From Apteryx mantelli (Eukaryota > Chordata > Aves > Apterygiformes > Apterygidae): a stretch of 64,000 nt of DNA. This document shows, one piece after another, positions 1-12,387 of this stretch (within the stretch, counting starts at the first letter, position 1; every line of letters starts with the position of its first letter). The translations under genes and the position numbers were made by a program. A model generated the notes under the pieces. The model did no database searches. It was given only the letters and a program-made list of their open reading frames with translations, and was not told the origin of the DNA. The DNA lies in the NCBI RefSeq assembly GCF_036417845.1, contig NC_089980.1, positions 133,388,516 through 133,452,515 of the forward strand, given 5' to 3'.

Positions 1-2161
1 CATCAGCTGTGTGTCAGTCTAAATACACTTCATTATGTTTCAGCACATTGTTTCTACTAATATAGGTCTGAGGCAAACAAAAGATACCTCATGATGTCAT
101 CACGAGTGACTTTATTCTATTACTCAGCTTATTTTAGGTTAATTGTCCCTTTTCTGGATAAGAATGTGGCCAGGGGTCCTGGAAAGAATGTCCCTCTGTA
201 ATCTGTCTCAGTCTCTCAGTTGGCGAAATGGAATGAGTGAGCTTCATTCCCATGTGTGACACCCCACATGCTTATGTGAATGCTCTTGCTCACACTGCTT
301 AAAGCTGATGTCAGTCTCATGTGCAACAGTAATGAGATGGTATTTTGCATGTTTTGTGATCAAAAAGAGGCAGAAGAGAATTTACTGTTCTTGAGTGAAG
401 GTACTCTGCCTAATGTACGAATAAATAAAACAGGCCAAAGCCCAAGTCAAGTGGCCAGAGGACAATACATGGTTCAACTCATCTCCAGAGCAGGGTGACC
501 ACATCCTAAAAGCCTGTTACGAAAGGTCCCTGGTCCACACTCATCTCCAGACCTAAACACTATCTGGGAGAATGCTGTTTGGCCTGGGCAAAAGACATCC
601 TGGGTTATACACTAGTGATTTAACAGTATGGACAGTCATATGGCAATGTTTGTGCCCATACCTGGCTCTTTGTACTGCTATGGTCCTAGCCTCTGTTACC
701 TTACCTTACCTTACATTAGTCTTCACTACTGAGCAAGAGTAGGAGGGAGGGGATACTTGTGGGCCTCAGCTCAGCTATGAAGAGTCCTGTTCAAGCAGTA
801 TGTCTCCAAACTGTGGATCCTGTTTAGAGTAGCACACTGCGGAGGAGAGTGGTCTCCTCCTGAATCTGCAGCTCCTGCCCCCTGCGACCAAGGCTGAAGT
901 CCCTATGAATTGACGCAAGCCTCAGAGCCCAAACACATTCCCATTGTGCATGAAGAAAACTCAACGGTGGGAGATGGTGTAATAGATGCATCAGCAACAA
1001 GATACTTCCAGTGCTGTAGTCATCTCACCAAACTTTAGATGTCTACAGTGCAGATGTTTCTATCTGAGCACTCTTCAGAGAGAGGAATAGATGCTTGCTA
1101 TGGCCCAATTAATCTGAACTGCTTTAGACATTTGCCTTAGGATGAAGTAAACCATGCTCTGAAAGTATCTGTTTTATCCCCCATTGACAGCTAGTCTACA
1201 CAACTAACTCAGATGGAGCTGTATGCATGTGGTTATATGGATCCCTGCCCCTTTGTTCACCAAAGGTCACTGAAAAACATTCTGAGGGCTCCTGGCCAAG
1301 GCACTGGGTCATTCAGTGTTTTCTTTATTGTGAATGTACTGCCAACTCACCAACGGTCTTTTTTTCCTGAGTTAATGCTCTTTAATTAACAGATTCTCTG
1401 CTTATGAATGTGAAATATTGGCTAGGGTACCTATGGGAAGTATTTGGTTTCTTAAGGTTTCTGGACAATTTTGTCTGACCAATTTTATCTTGTAATTTTA
1501 AGAAAACTTTTTAGATACTCAGTTTGGCCTTCACTGCTGCCAACAACACCTGGCAGCCTGGTTACATATACAGAAAACCTTGTCTGTCACCAGTAAAGAG
1601 TCAAGCCTGCAGTCCACATGGGCAGAATTCCCACCCAAATCACTGGGAATCCATCCAGAGTAAGGTAGACAGAACTGTACTCTTATTTTTCCAGATTCAT
1701 CTCTTCCTGTGCTTTGCTTTCTATCCTTTTTGAAAGAAAATAAAATTTGTTGTCGTTAGATGGCCATTTGACCATCAGCTTGTGTCTAGGTCTGAGACTG
1801 ACTCACACCCAATGTTTCAATCAAAGCTAGAAAAATGAAAGAGAGAGAGAAAATAGCCCCTATGTGACCCCGTCATCCAGTTTTGCAGCGTTCCAGGGCA
1901 GGAAAAACTTACTTACTGCCCCCTGTGGTTACCATGTTATACCTTGAAGCGTGAAATTTGATTACCTTTCTTCTATATTGTTACTAGTCGTCAAATAACC
2001 TGCCTTTCTAATTCCAGCCAAAGTATTTGACTCACAGGTCTTCTACAGAATGAATACATTGGTCTTGCTCGGTCCTTCATGTGTCTTTTGCACTTTCTTT
2101 TGCATCTGTTAGAGCCCCAGGTTAATCTTAGTGCACTCCTGCTTGGTAGTGCTCGTGACAC
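1..2161. other. non-coding DNA, no gene seen
   Basis: AT-rich sequence with no convincing exon or full-length mobile element on either strand. It contains a short tandem of TTACC (696-714). It may hold the 3' untranslated region of the candidate minus-strand gene whose stop codon is at 2162-2164. Several short open frames here have no splice or compositional support. Confidence 0.5.
1324..1329 (-). terminator. possible poly(A) signal for the minus-strand candidate gene
   Basis: The plus strand reads TTTATT, which is AATAAA on the minus strand, about 830 bases past the stop codon of the candidate terminal exon at 2162-2326. This hexamer is common in AT-rich DNA, so its link to that exon is inferred only from order and strand. 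Confidence 0.2.
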
Positions 2162-2326
2162 TCAGGCATGCATTAATTGATCTTTGGACATGCTCTCTTT
2201 TGCCATCTGCTTCACTAGTTTGTTCCATTCAGTTCCATCCAACACTTCTCGCATCAAATTGTGCCATAATTTCCTCAGCTGAAGTTCAGCATCCTTAGTG
2301 TTCGACTTCTGGGTCTCTCCGTAGTT
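2162..2326 (-). CDS. candidate terminal coding exon, protein not recognised
   Basis: On the minus strand a TTAG acceptor is followed by 54 codons in one open frame and a TGA at 2164-2162. The peptide is charged and amphipathic: residues 12-24 read DAELQLRKLWHNL and residues 28-39 read LDGTEWNKLVKQ, followed by a lysine-rich end. That pattern suggests a helical C-terminus of a soluble protein. The codons are AT-rich like the surroundings. The frame is phase 0 at its start, which joins the phase-0 end of the candidate exon at 3096-3221 on the same strand. The polypyrimidine tract is weak. A 54-codon opening is not rare by chance in 64 kb, so the call rests on amino-acid character and on the matching neighbour. 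No family is recognised and no function is proposed. Confidence 0.33.
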   Translation of the reverse strand, partial: NYGETQKSNTKDAELQLRKLWHNLMREVLDGTEWNKLVKQMAKESMSKDQLMHA

Positions 2327-3095
2327 CTAATTACAAACCTGGAGGATTTAGATGAAATTTTAATGGTAATATAATATTGAGCTTAAAGCCAAAAAAAGTA
2401 CTCAGTATTTTGGAACTACCACAAACCAAGATGCAGATCAGGCAGTGGGCTTTAAACACAAATGTGCAAAAAACATTTAAGGAGACATATCCTTAACTTA
2501 AATTCTTTTTTTTCCCCCTCAACCAACCCATTTCATAAGGGAACATTTAATTTGTTAAATTGAAATGTTCAGACTCCTTAAAGAGAAAAGACTCCAAAAA
2601 TGTAGTGCATATTTCATGCCAAAAATCTTATTCCAGAGTTTGCCACCCATTTGTGTTTCAGTAGAAATACTTGCCTCCCACTCCTTGGCACTGTCTCAAA
2701 ACTCTTTTTCTCAAAGGAGGTGCTGAAAAAGCATCAGAGTATTAATTTGTCTTTTGTGGGAGGTTTTAGTGTTGTTGTAAATCACTATAAATCACAAATC
2801 AAGCTTTAAGTGGGAGACTTCATAAGCCGCTCTCACTGCGTAAGGCTGTGAAAATGAAAAGCTTAAAGCAAATGTTATCTCGATGTGTTGTATTTAAATT
2901 GCCTCTGGCAGACTTGGTGGCCTGGTTTTGCCAGTGTCTGACTTTTTCTTCCCAATGGTGAAGGGAATTGTGGTGGGCATCTCATCCTACAGTGATGAAC
3001 ATGATTCGAAGTCTCCGTTTGTCAAAGGGAGCTGATTCAAGTACCGCATTCTGATTTGCTGGGCTGACTTTTCCGTGGAGGTCCCATATACTTAC

Positions 3096-3221
3096 AGTCA
3101 TTTTTGGTAGCTTATCCAATGCATGATCTGAATTTAAGATTTTAAGCACTGCAGCAACACTTCTTATCCTGATATCAATTACATGTGATTCCATACAGGC
3201 AATTCTGCGTGTTACAAAACC
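3096..3221 (-). CDS. candidate internal coding exon (42 codons), protein not recognised
   Basis: The minus strand shows a TACTAAC branch-point motif, a pyrimidine-rich stretch and a TTAG acceptor. An open frame of exactly 42 codons follows, and then a strong GTAAGTAT donor. Both ends are phase 0. The peptide begins GFVTRRIACMESHVIDIRIR and ends ALDKLPKMT, a mix of basic and aliphatic residues that would suit an alpha-helical repeat or globular domain. There is a stop codon in this frame immediately before the exon, in the putative intron. The next candidate exon downstream (2162-2326) would join in frame. It could equally be a chance opening between splice-like sites. The protein family is not recognised. 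Confidence 0.35.
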
Positions 3222-3429
3222 CTAACCAGAGAGTTAGTAATACCTTATGTTTACTTGATATTTTTCATTCTGAGGTATTTTTCCGAGTCTGATACACCAA
3301 CCATGTGTAGGTAATTATCAGTAATCATCACTAATTGTTTTTACAATTCTTTTTCCATTTTGGCATCTTTGAAACGGCAGCTTAACATGAGCTCATCAAA
3401 ATGTAGGCTTTGTGAAGACAACATTTCTG

Positions 3430-3790
3430 AATAGGAGCTGTATAGGGAGTTCAGCAAGACAAAGCGTTCCAAATTGGAGTATGGCCAGGACACCAAAGTC
3501 ATTGCTAGAAGTCATGGGATCTTTAATGCCCACAAAGTGGTCAGGACCTCCGCTGAGTTTTATGAGTGTAATGTCTCGCCCGAAGAACAACTTCTTCAGC
3601 AGCACAGTACCCCATTGTATTGCACTGGATTCGTACATGGGCGAGGAGAAGAGTACCATTCAGTGAATCACTCATGCCAACGCATCCAGCAGACTAGACT
3701 GTCTTAGTGTGTCTTCCAGCCCAGCAGACCACCTGTCCTGGCTCACCACATGTGGCTGAATGCCAGTGGAAGATGGCATAGTTCTTGGCC
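3430..3790. repeat. ancient degraded vertebrate interspersed repeat, 5S-like composite
   Basis: The stretch around 3519-3635 matches, with many changes, a repeat seen widely in fish and amphibian genomes. That repeat carries the blocks GGGATCTTTAATG, GTCAGGACCTC, then GTTTTA..GTCTC..CCGAAG and CAGCACAGT..CCCC. The part after about 3710 resembles the reverse complement of a 5S rRNA internal region, as that family does. The family assignment is from memory and was not checked. The copy is old, with insertions between blocks. Open frames across it on both strands look like repeat residue rather than genes. Confidence 0.4.
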
Positions 3791-6700
3791 TTCTCAGATA
3801 AAGACGTTTTTGGGGCCTCATGGGATTTGTCCGGATGTACAGAATTTTGTTCATACCTTCATGCTCCAGCCCAGCCATTTGCAAATTGGAAGAGAATCCA
3901 GGCAAGGGTTGGGCTGCTCTTCCTTTAGGCCTGCAGCAGCGGGGGTTACCATCCAAGCCCTCCAGACTGTCCAATGATAACAGTCAGCTGAGAAAATGCA
4001 TTGAATCAGCATGTCTTAACACTGCCTGGACCAACTACCCTTTATTGCATGGGACCGTACCTCAGGTGACTTCAATATGCTTTAACCATCTGCTCAACTG
4101 AGAGAAAGTAGTGGACATTGCAACCACTTTACCACCTTAGCTGAGCTTAGCTTAGTTCTTGTATTTCTCAGGGTCTGGACTCTGGTATGAGTTAGTCCAG
4201 CAGCGCTGAACTGGCACATTATCCTTAGGACAAGAACCGTGTGCAGCCCAGCATAGGTTAAAACATGGGCTTTTTCGTTTTCCTCTGCCGTTTAGAGCTG
4301 GCCACAGGGCTCTCATACTTGCTTCAGCTGCTTTTGAACATTTTCCTGCCCACATCCAAAAGGCTTACAGCAGCTCTCTGCAGAAAAGAGGAAGCCAAAC
4401 TGAAACCTTTAGTATGTGACAAATCTGCAGACTTGGTTTAAGTTGTCAGATCAATGACGATAATTATGGGACTATCTCAGATTCACTTCAGACAGTTCAA
4501 TTCACTGTCCCAACATAGCTCACGTAGCTCGCTTACTTAAACCATCAATAGATGGGGATAGGGTTAAAGGTTAGGCCATCACTTTGTGCCAAGGAAGGGT
4601 ATTGTTGCCTCACTGTTTAAAAAAGAAATCCAACTTTTCAGGCTTTCCTTGGGAATTAGGTAGAGGTTAGATGCGTGTGTATGTAACTGAGTCCTCACTG
4701 ATGTCCAGCCAGGAGACAGGAGCCCAGATCTCAGGGGCATGACTATCTGAGCAACTATAGTTAAGGACCTAAGGAAATTTCAGACTAAAAGGGAGGCTTT
4801 TCAAAGAATTTAGGTGAGGACAGTATTAAGCAGACCTGGAAAACAAGCAGACTGCACTCAGGCTTGGTCTGAAAGTGGATTTTATTTATCTAAATCCTAC
4901 TGTGGTTGGGATTTAGGCTGACTGAATTCTGTCTGAAGAACACAGACCATCATGCAACATGTCTTAGCAGGCAGTGAGTCCAGAGAAGATTTGGAAATCA
5001 CAGAGAAATCATCTGAACACAAGCTATTCATCATGCAGCAGGAAGAATTGATTCAGGACCTGGATATAAATGAGAAAATATTAAGAATAGAAAGTGTACC
5101 TATTTTGTTATGTGCCTTATTAGAAAGAAGGTGGATATTCTAGAATTTTTGTATCTGAGCCTGGTCTCCAGACTTCAACAGTGTAGTAGAAAAAGATGGA
5201 GTAGTTTAAAAGAAGAACCATGAGGACAGATTAAGAATCAGGCCAGGAGAATGATTAAAAGACAAAACCCCCTTACAGCACAGTACCTGTGGAGGACAAG
5301 ACTATGGGTCACTGGTCAACAGTTGAGTGGTGCCTATGCAAAGACAGGAAATCTGATAGCAGAGAAATCATCAGTGTAACCACCAAAAATAGTATAATGA
5401 ACAATGACTGGGAGCTGTAGCTATATAGGTCAAATAAAATAAAGCATGGAAACATAATATGAAATTTAATATCTCTTAAGGTCTGTAACGGAACCGCTTC
5501 ACTGAAAAATCTGAACATTGTTTGGATTTTTCTTTTAAAAAATCCTTATCTCAAATGCAGGTGTGAATTAGAAATGGGAATAGAAAACTGAGAGGCCTTG
5601 TAGGCTGTCAAAAAGGGTCAGTAGAGACAAATACAGAGTTTTGCCTGTCTCTAAAATCCATGGAGCAGTGAAGACTTGGCATTTCCTCTGTCAGATGACC
5701 ATGCAGAAGACATGCTGCGGGATTTCTTTCACTCTTTCTCTCCCTGGGATGGATGCTGAGACCTTTTGTCTTGGCTGCAGGTCTACCTGAATCATGCCCA
5801 ATATCCTCTGTAAACAGCAATGGGTCCTGCATGGGAATTATCTTAGACTGACCTGAAAAATGAAGCCTCTTGCGAGTGAGGAAGATTGCCTATGAAGTGC
5901 TAGACATCAGGAGGGCAAGGATGTATATGTGGCATTCCACAATTCCTCTGTAATCAGCACTAGCTTCCCCAGTGGCATGGGGCATGGCTATTTGGGAGGC
6001 CTCTTTCTCACTACCACATTAATCTTCCCTGAGTACAAAAAAGGTGATGGCCTAGGGCACACTGTCAACGGAGAGCCCATAGTTTGAAAATGGGGCCAAA
6101 AATATGTTTTTGTAGCATCAGCTGAACATCCGTGTGGCAGGTTATTTATTTATCCAGGCTTCTGGAAAGACAGCCTGATAGTTTGTGGGTGGGAGGGAGA
6201 GGGTAGAAGATGGATAGAAGAAGGAAGGGAGGGAAGTAAAGTATTGTTGATTTTAATTTTTACTATGGTTTGTTAATTTTGGCATGTGGGAGGTGAAATT
6301 GCTCCTGGCTTTTCTTTTATTGTGATTATACTTCTTTAAAGTTGGCAAACACACCTGGAGTTGACAATAGGCATTTTTCAGTAGCACATTGTTATGAATA
6401 AACTAAAAATAAAATAAAGAAGCGAAACACAAAACTGAGTGTGTGGTTATCTTCAAGTGACACCCTAAGGCTTTACTATTGTACTTTCAAACTGTATAAG
6501 CCTGTCACCCTGGCAACAAATAGATAAAAGAACAAAGATATATCTTCACCTCTTGGAAGTGAAGAAAACATTTGTAGGGCTAATTCCTGTGGTCTTTCCA
6601 CAGGTAGAAGTCCCGAGTAGTTTTACCTGAGTAAGATCTGAGGAAAGACATCAGGATTTGGCAAGCCAGCATATCCTGATTCTTTTCTTTCTTCTACCAC

Positions 6701-8393
6701 ATAAATTAAAATTAAAATTCAAAGCCAGTGGAATTATGATGGTTGAAATAATGTAAAGGAAATAGTGTAAAATAAGGAACACTCCTGTTTGGTGATAAAC
6801 GTGCTTGAATGGTGCAGAGTAACTAAATACTGATAAGCATTATATGTTCAGATATGTAGCACTGAGGCTACTGTTTTTAATTCCATAAACTTATGTCTTA
6901 ATAAGAAGTATTTGTATACTAGTTGTGTATACTTTTATTCATATATTCATGCACACATATATGTACGCAAACATATGCATTAATAAAATGTCATCTCTTA
7001 GAGGTAAATGCATCTTTGCTGAAGGGTTTTCAAAGGCAAAAACTCCTACTGTTTAACCCATAGATAGATCTGAAAGTGATTTCAAAGACTACATTGTTTT
7101 TTGCACTGGTTTGTTAAAATCTATTGGTCTCAGTTGGTTATTTTATGGTAATAACTCATAAAGCATGACAAAACTGAGGGCAGGGAATAGCATATGTGCA
7201 TTGATTTGGAAGCTGTCCCACACTTGATGAGTATAAAAGATGAAAGCCACTTTTCTTCTGCTTGCTCTCACATTCATATTTTCTGCAGAAGTTCCAGGTT
7301 CACTCTTAGGTCCCAGAGCTCTGAGCGCACATCAGCTCAACAGACCCGCATGGGCTGTGGCAATGTGGAGGAGGTGAATATTTTCCTTCTGCATCTTTTG
7401 TTAGAAGTTAGAAATATGATGATGGTGGAGAAATACACGCTACCAACTTCCAAGGCCAGCTGTCTTCCTCAATGCACAGGCTGTCATCATTGCATGGGTT
7501 CAGTCATTGCTTCAGCAAGAGATTGATGATATGAAGAAAGGATTTAGAAAGACACTAGAACTGGAAGCCAGAAGATAAGACTCCTGGAGTATGAAAAACA
7601 GAATAGTCCTCTAAGCTTGGGGGAGGGGAGAGGGTATAAGAAGGAAAAATATTAAATTATTAAAGAGAAATTTGAAAAATATTTAATTAATGTTCTAACA
7701 AATGTTATTATGTGGTCTATTTCCTTAATATGGATTTTACTGCACTACAAATAAATAACAGCAGTACTTAGGGTTCCTGAAAGAAAAGAAATTTTAGAAA
7801 TTTGGGGGCTCCTGAGAAGCGGGCGCTCATATGTGTAACATTTATTGCTTCTCCTTAGGAAACTAATCCTGAAGAAAGAATCACTTCTTTTGAAGAATTT
7901 CCTGAAGACATGAATCTTTACATTCATTGCTAACAGGTGGTTGTCTTGGTCAAGACCACAGCAGGAGAATTGAGCAGGTGGCCTTGAGAGATGACTTGTA
8001 TCACTTCTGCTTTCTGCTTGTAAGAAGAAGTGAGGGAGGTTCAGCAAAAGAGTAGCTTGCGATGGAGAAGAACTATGCCAACAGGAAGCAATACCAGTGA
8101 CTCAGTGTGGGGCATGCTCTCGGTCTGAGCCAGTGCTGTGCCCAGTTGTCTCCCAGGGCGATGTTCGGAGGATTTTGTTGGTGCAGCTCATGCTAGACAT
8201 AGCATCTTTCAGACACAGTGGACAGATCATAACGTGAGTTCTCATGATCTGTTTTCCTCTAATTATTATTTTTCTGAAGAGAAAGGATTAAAACCCTAAT
8301 GTACAACCTAGCTCGGCCATCACATTTGACAGGACAGAATTTGACACAATCTGTAACCTTGATACCACTTAAAGGGTCTCTCAGGGAACTCAC
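3791..8393. other. AT-rich intergenic or intronic DNA
   Basis: No well-supported gene is visible. A few exon-like segments bounded by splice-type sites occur on the minus strand (4319-4377) and plus strand (about 7861-7935, open and ending in a stop), but their frames do not connect with the better candidates. A purine-rich patch lies at 6190-6240. Confidence 0.4.
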
Positions 8394-8599
8394 TTCTGCC
8401 AACTTTCAGATGCTTTTCTTTGGCTGTTAAGTTTGGGAACTGATAGTTCCTAAAATTAGCACTGACAAAAGCGCGATAAGATCAAGTAAAGGAATCTACC
8501 AGGCTACACTAGAAAGATACTCCTTTCTATTTGAAAGGCCTTTACTCTGTATCATGGCTATCTATTTATTTACAGCCAGATCTGTGTCGATATGATGCA

Positions 8600-8715
8600 A
8601 TACTAGCTCCCTGCTTCCAGGAGCTTATGATCCAGTCTGAGAAGGCAAACATAAGGTAGGGCAGAGGGGTCTAGCAGGTGAGAAAAAGTCTGGGAATTGA
8701 ACCAAAAAGATAAAA
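8600..8715 (-). repeat. degraded MIR/CORE-SINE-like fragment
   Basis: The plus strand reads an approximate copy of the amniote repeat segment 'CAGTCCCTGCCCC..GAGCTTA.AATC', followed by 'CAGCAGGT..GGGAATTGAACC'. This is the antisense of a MIR-type tail, so the element lies on the minus strand. It is strongly diverged. A run of twelve A lies just outside, at about 8728-8739. Confidence 0.4.
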
Positions 8716-9339
8716 ATCAGATTATTAAAAAAAAAAAAATCAAGGATAAGACCCGTGCAATCTCTGTCCCAGATGAATGCCAGGTCCACTTTGCTAGACA
8801 AAGCCACATAACCTCTTTCTTTTCCTCTTCAACAGGTGGGATATAGAGCACGTGCTCCAATCATCTAAAATCAGTAGTAGCTCCAGGGAGACAGGACCCA
8901 TCTGGCTGAGTAGGAATGGGAGCTCAGTTTTTCTTCCCAGAAGAATACTTTAATCACCAAAATCATCTCTGCCACGCAGTGTTTGGAGGATTCTCCCATC
9001 TGTTACTGTGTGTTAGTTGTCTTCTAGGGAGCACCTACTAGGATGGGTCCATGTGGAAATTTAGGCTGAGGTGTGAGATAAGTCCAAGCTGCTCAGCCTT
9101 GTGAAGATGGGACAGCCTGGACATGGGAAGAAGTGGCATTGCAATGCATTTGAAAATCTAACAGCAGGTGTGCACAGAATTTAAGCATCAATAAAACAGA
9201 GTTTCAGATGTTAGAATGAACACCCCCATTCCACTCACAACTTTTATTGGCTCTGTCTGGAAGTCATTTACCAGGTTTTTGCATGGGAAGCTTGTGACAG
9301 AGGCCTCAGAAGCCATGAAACACAGCTAGTTCCCAAGTT

Positions 9340-9440
9340 ACTATAAAAATTAGGCGGCATTACTATTCCAGTTGCTTTGAAAAGTGAGGCAAAGTGGTTT
9401 GCTCCAAATTACCCCACTCGTTGACCTGCAAGAAGAACGC
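9340..9440 (-). repeat. possible MIR-like fragment
   Basis: The segment with 'ATTACTATTCCA..TTTGAAAAGTGAGGCAAAG..GTTTGCTCCAAATTAC' resembles the MIR antisense order 'TTATCCCCATTTTACAGATGAGGAAACTGAGGCACAGAG..TTGCCCAAGGTCA'. Identity is low, so this is a weak call. Confidence 0.25.
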
Positions 9441-10583
9441 AGACTCCACCAAGCCTCTACCCTCGCCTGTGTCAAACACCTGCCTGCTGCTACATCTTGC
9501 CTCAGCTGGCAAATATATAAAGGAGTAGCAGGCAGAGTGCTCTGAGCTACCTTAGGAAGTTACTGGATTTGTCAGGAGTAGCAGCTGGCCTAGAGGAAAG
9601 TTATTCCAGCTGTCAGGGGAAGCCGTATACACAACACAATGGAAAAATAAAAGCATACCCTTCAGAGGCTCATTAGGGTCTCTTGTTAGGAGAAGATCAT
9701 ATCGAGAGGTGTCTTTTCTCCTCCCGTTTCATTCACATGGACTCCACTGATTGCTGCTATAGAGACAAATCCGCTGTGTTCACTGAACTTCTCCATTTGA
9801 AGCAAGAGACTTGAAGAAATAAGCTCTGGAGAGGGGGGTCCCCTGGGAATACCAAGACAAACTGCAAAAACTCCATATCATTTTCTCTTCTGAAGTGACA
9901 AACCCTCAGGCAGCACAAATTTTCATAGTTTCCTAGAAATCAGTGGCACCATGGCAGTCTATACTGCAGCTGTCTATAGCAATGAAGTAACTACTCAAAG
10001 ATACTCAGGGTCATATGCTTAGCTAATGTAAATTAGATTGATACCTTGACTCTGGTGCAATCACAATGATTTATACTGGCCAAGGATATGGGCCAAATTT
10101 TTTATTATGCTTTTCAGCCAGTTAAAGATGCTCTAGAAAGAAATGCCTAAAAATAGACCAATTTTCTTCCAGAAAACAGTGAATGTATAAGAAGCCCAGG
10201 GATGAAGCTGGCCAAATGGATAGACCTGTACATGATCACAATAAAAAAATAGAAGAATTATTACACTGGAACAGCTCCAAGCTGTTTTTTCTTCCCAGAA
10301 TGGAGATCTGGGATATTTTTGTTCACATCTTGATAGTTTTTATTGGGCGATAATTTATAGGCCAGCTGATGTCAGCATAATCAGAGTTTAGTATGATTTC
10401 TTCTTCTTTTTTGCTCAGTGGTGCTATATTTATTGGCCTGTTAAGTTTCATTTTAGCAAGGTGCTGCCTGAGCCAATGGAACATAACTTTAAAAAAACTC
10501 CCGCGAATGGTGTTTCACTGTGCACTTTATACTCCCCCTCATGCTTTATATTCTTATAATATATTAAAGGCTTCTAGTGTCAC

Positions 10584-10681
10584 CTTCCAAGAAATAACCA
10601 ACCTTTGTCCATAAATAACTTTTAACAGTTTTGACTTTTCTGAATATTTTTGCTTTTTATTTTTTTTCATCCCCACTTTGT
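10584..10681 (-). CDS. weak candidate coding exon (32 codons)
   Basis: On the minus strand a pyrimidine-rich TTTTCCTAG acceptor is followed by a 98-nt segment open in one frame, with a GTGACA donor. The peptide is lysine-rich at first (MKKNKKQKYSEKSK) and then more hydrophobic (LLKVIYGQRLVISWK). The exon needs one base from an upstream exon and ends in phase 0, which would fit the candidate segment at 8394-8449. The donor is mediocre and 32 open codons are easily found by chance, so confidence is low. No family is recognised. Confidence 0.2.
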
Positions 10682-11679
10682 CTAGGAAAATGACAAGTTC
10701 AGGGGCAAAGCCTGACTGATTGACCCACATTAGACATTTCACAACTGCATAAGCATAGTTCAGATGTTACCAAACCCACTCAGTAGGCCTCTATGGAGTT
10801 CAGCAGGTTATCATTTTCCTCCTGTTTGATTTGTGGTTATTCTGCTTCAGTAACTGTAAAGAAATTAGTTCCCGACTAGACAGGAACTGGTAAAAAGAAG
10901 CTGGTGGTGATAGAAGTGTTAGTAACAAGGGCATTTTTTCCCTATAAGGGATATTTGTCCTGTCTTGTCCAAGTGTATTTTCCATATGGTCACTGCTTCT
11001 TAATTGCTGGGTTGGCTTTTTTTGTTTTTTAACATGTAGAGGTAATTACTTTTTCTAGAAGCCTTTTCAGCCATTTCTTCTTTGCATTTGCCTATCTATT
11101 TTTTATGGTCTGCAGTCAGCTTTCACTGAATATAGAGCTGATCTGCTGCCTCTCTTCCATGAAGCTGCTCTTTCACTGTTACATGTCAGTGCATTCGTGC
11201 GTGCACATAACACGCAGAAGAAATAGATGTGAGCTGGGACTACAGCTAAACGCCAATGAAGGCTGCTGAAAAGAAAACCTGAATCCCACTTGCACAAATG
11301 TGCACAAATGTCAGAAATTTACCCAGCTCTGCCGGTGTCATTCACTGCACACAGAACTTGTCCTCTAATATAACTACTATTCTTTCAAAAAATGTGGTTT
11401 CAGCACCAGATTTAAACTAGGAATAAATATAATATCTCCAGCACAGGCAAAGAAGAAAAGGCCCTTCAGTGTCTAGGCAATATTTTCAATCTATTCCTGT
11501 CCAGACAAGAAACAAGCCAAAGAGGGTTGCAGCTCTCTCTAGGCCCTCTCTGGAAGAGAGTTTCCCCTTCTACAGAAATATTGAAATTCCCACAAAATTT
11601 TTTTTTTGTTATTGAATTAACTTTTTTTTAATAAGATTTATAAAAAATTCTTAAAGAAGGCCCCTGAGGTTAAAACATA

Positions 11680-11735
11680 CATTTAAGATTCAGAAAAGCA
11701 TTTAAGATTCAGAAGGCATTTAAGAATCAGAAAAA
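11680..11735. repeat. three-copy tandem repeat, 18-19 bp unit
   Basis: Three consecutive copies begin with CATTTAAGATTCAGAA, with one or two changes (the third has GAATCAG). It is a small minisatellite seed in AT-rich DNA. Confidence 0.75.
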
Positions 11736-12387
11736 TAACCTTTCCTTATTATTGAGAAGTAACATATGCTATGTCTGAAGTAAAACCATTTATAGAATAT
11801 ATGGACTCATTAACTTGTCCGATCCATAGACAAAATGAGTACATTACAGTTGCATTGTAAGCTGTTTTGGCACCTTAAGTTCAGCTTTTGCTCTGAAGCT
11901 GCCTGGTTCAGTCCTGGGTATCTGCCAACGTGCTAGCTGTCACATGGACATCACCAGATGCTGAGAAAATCCACCTCCATGTCTGGTTTCTTTGTAGCTT
12001 GAATTTGCCTCTAAGCTGTGGCCGAACGAACTGATTCTCCTAGGGAAAAGTGTGACAGAAACTCAGTAGTTTCTAAGCATCAAAAACTTTGCAGAACAAG
12101 TGCAAGAAGACAGGAAAGAAATGCAAAGAAAAGCAATGCTAAGGAATGAAAAAGGCCCAGTCAAAAATGTTCTGAGTTGATGAATCCTGTGGCCTTGGGT
12201 GAGTGCTGCACCTAGCCAAGACCTGAGCATGAGCCGCCCACGCCTGGTAGACCCCAGTGAAGATGTTAGAGGTTAGAGCACTGGTTCCTTTCACATGCTA
12301 ACAACTGGCTTTGTGGAAAGTCTTGCCCAAGCAGTACTGATGTGGCAGAGCACAGGAATCATATACTGTACAGTGGACCCTTGTAAT

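Noticed and set aside
4319..4377. Minus-strand exon-like 59-nt segment after a good acceptor
   Set aside because: Its phase does not fit the neighbouring candidates and one of the frames has a stop immediately.
7861..7935. Plus-strand exon-like segment ending in a stop (acceptor ttctccttag)
   Set aside because: About 25 open codons only, no poly(A) signal nearby and no partner exon.
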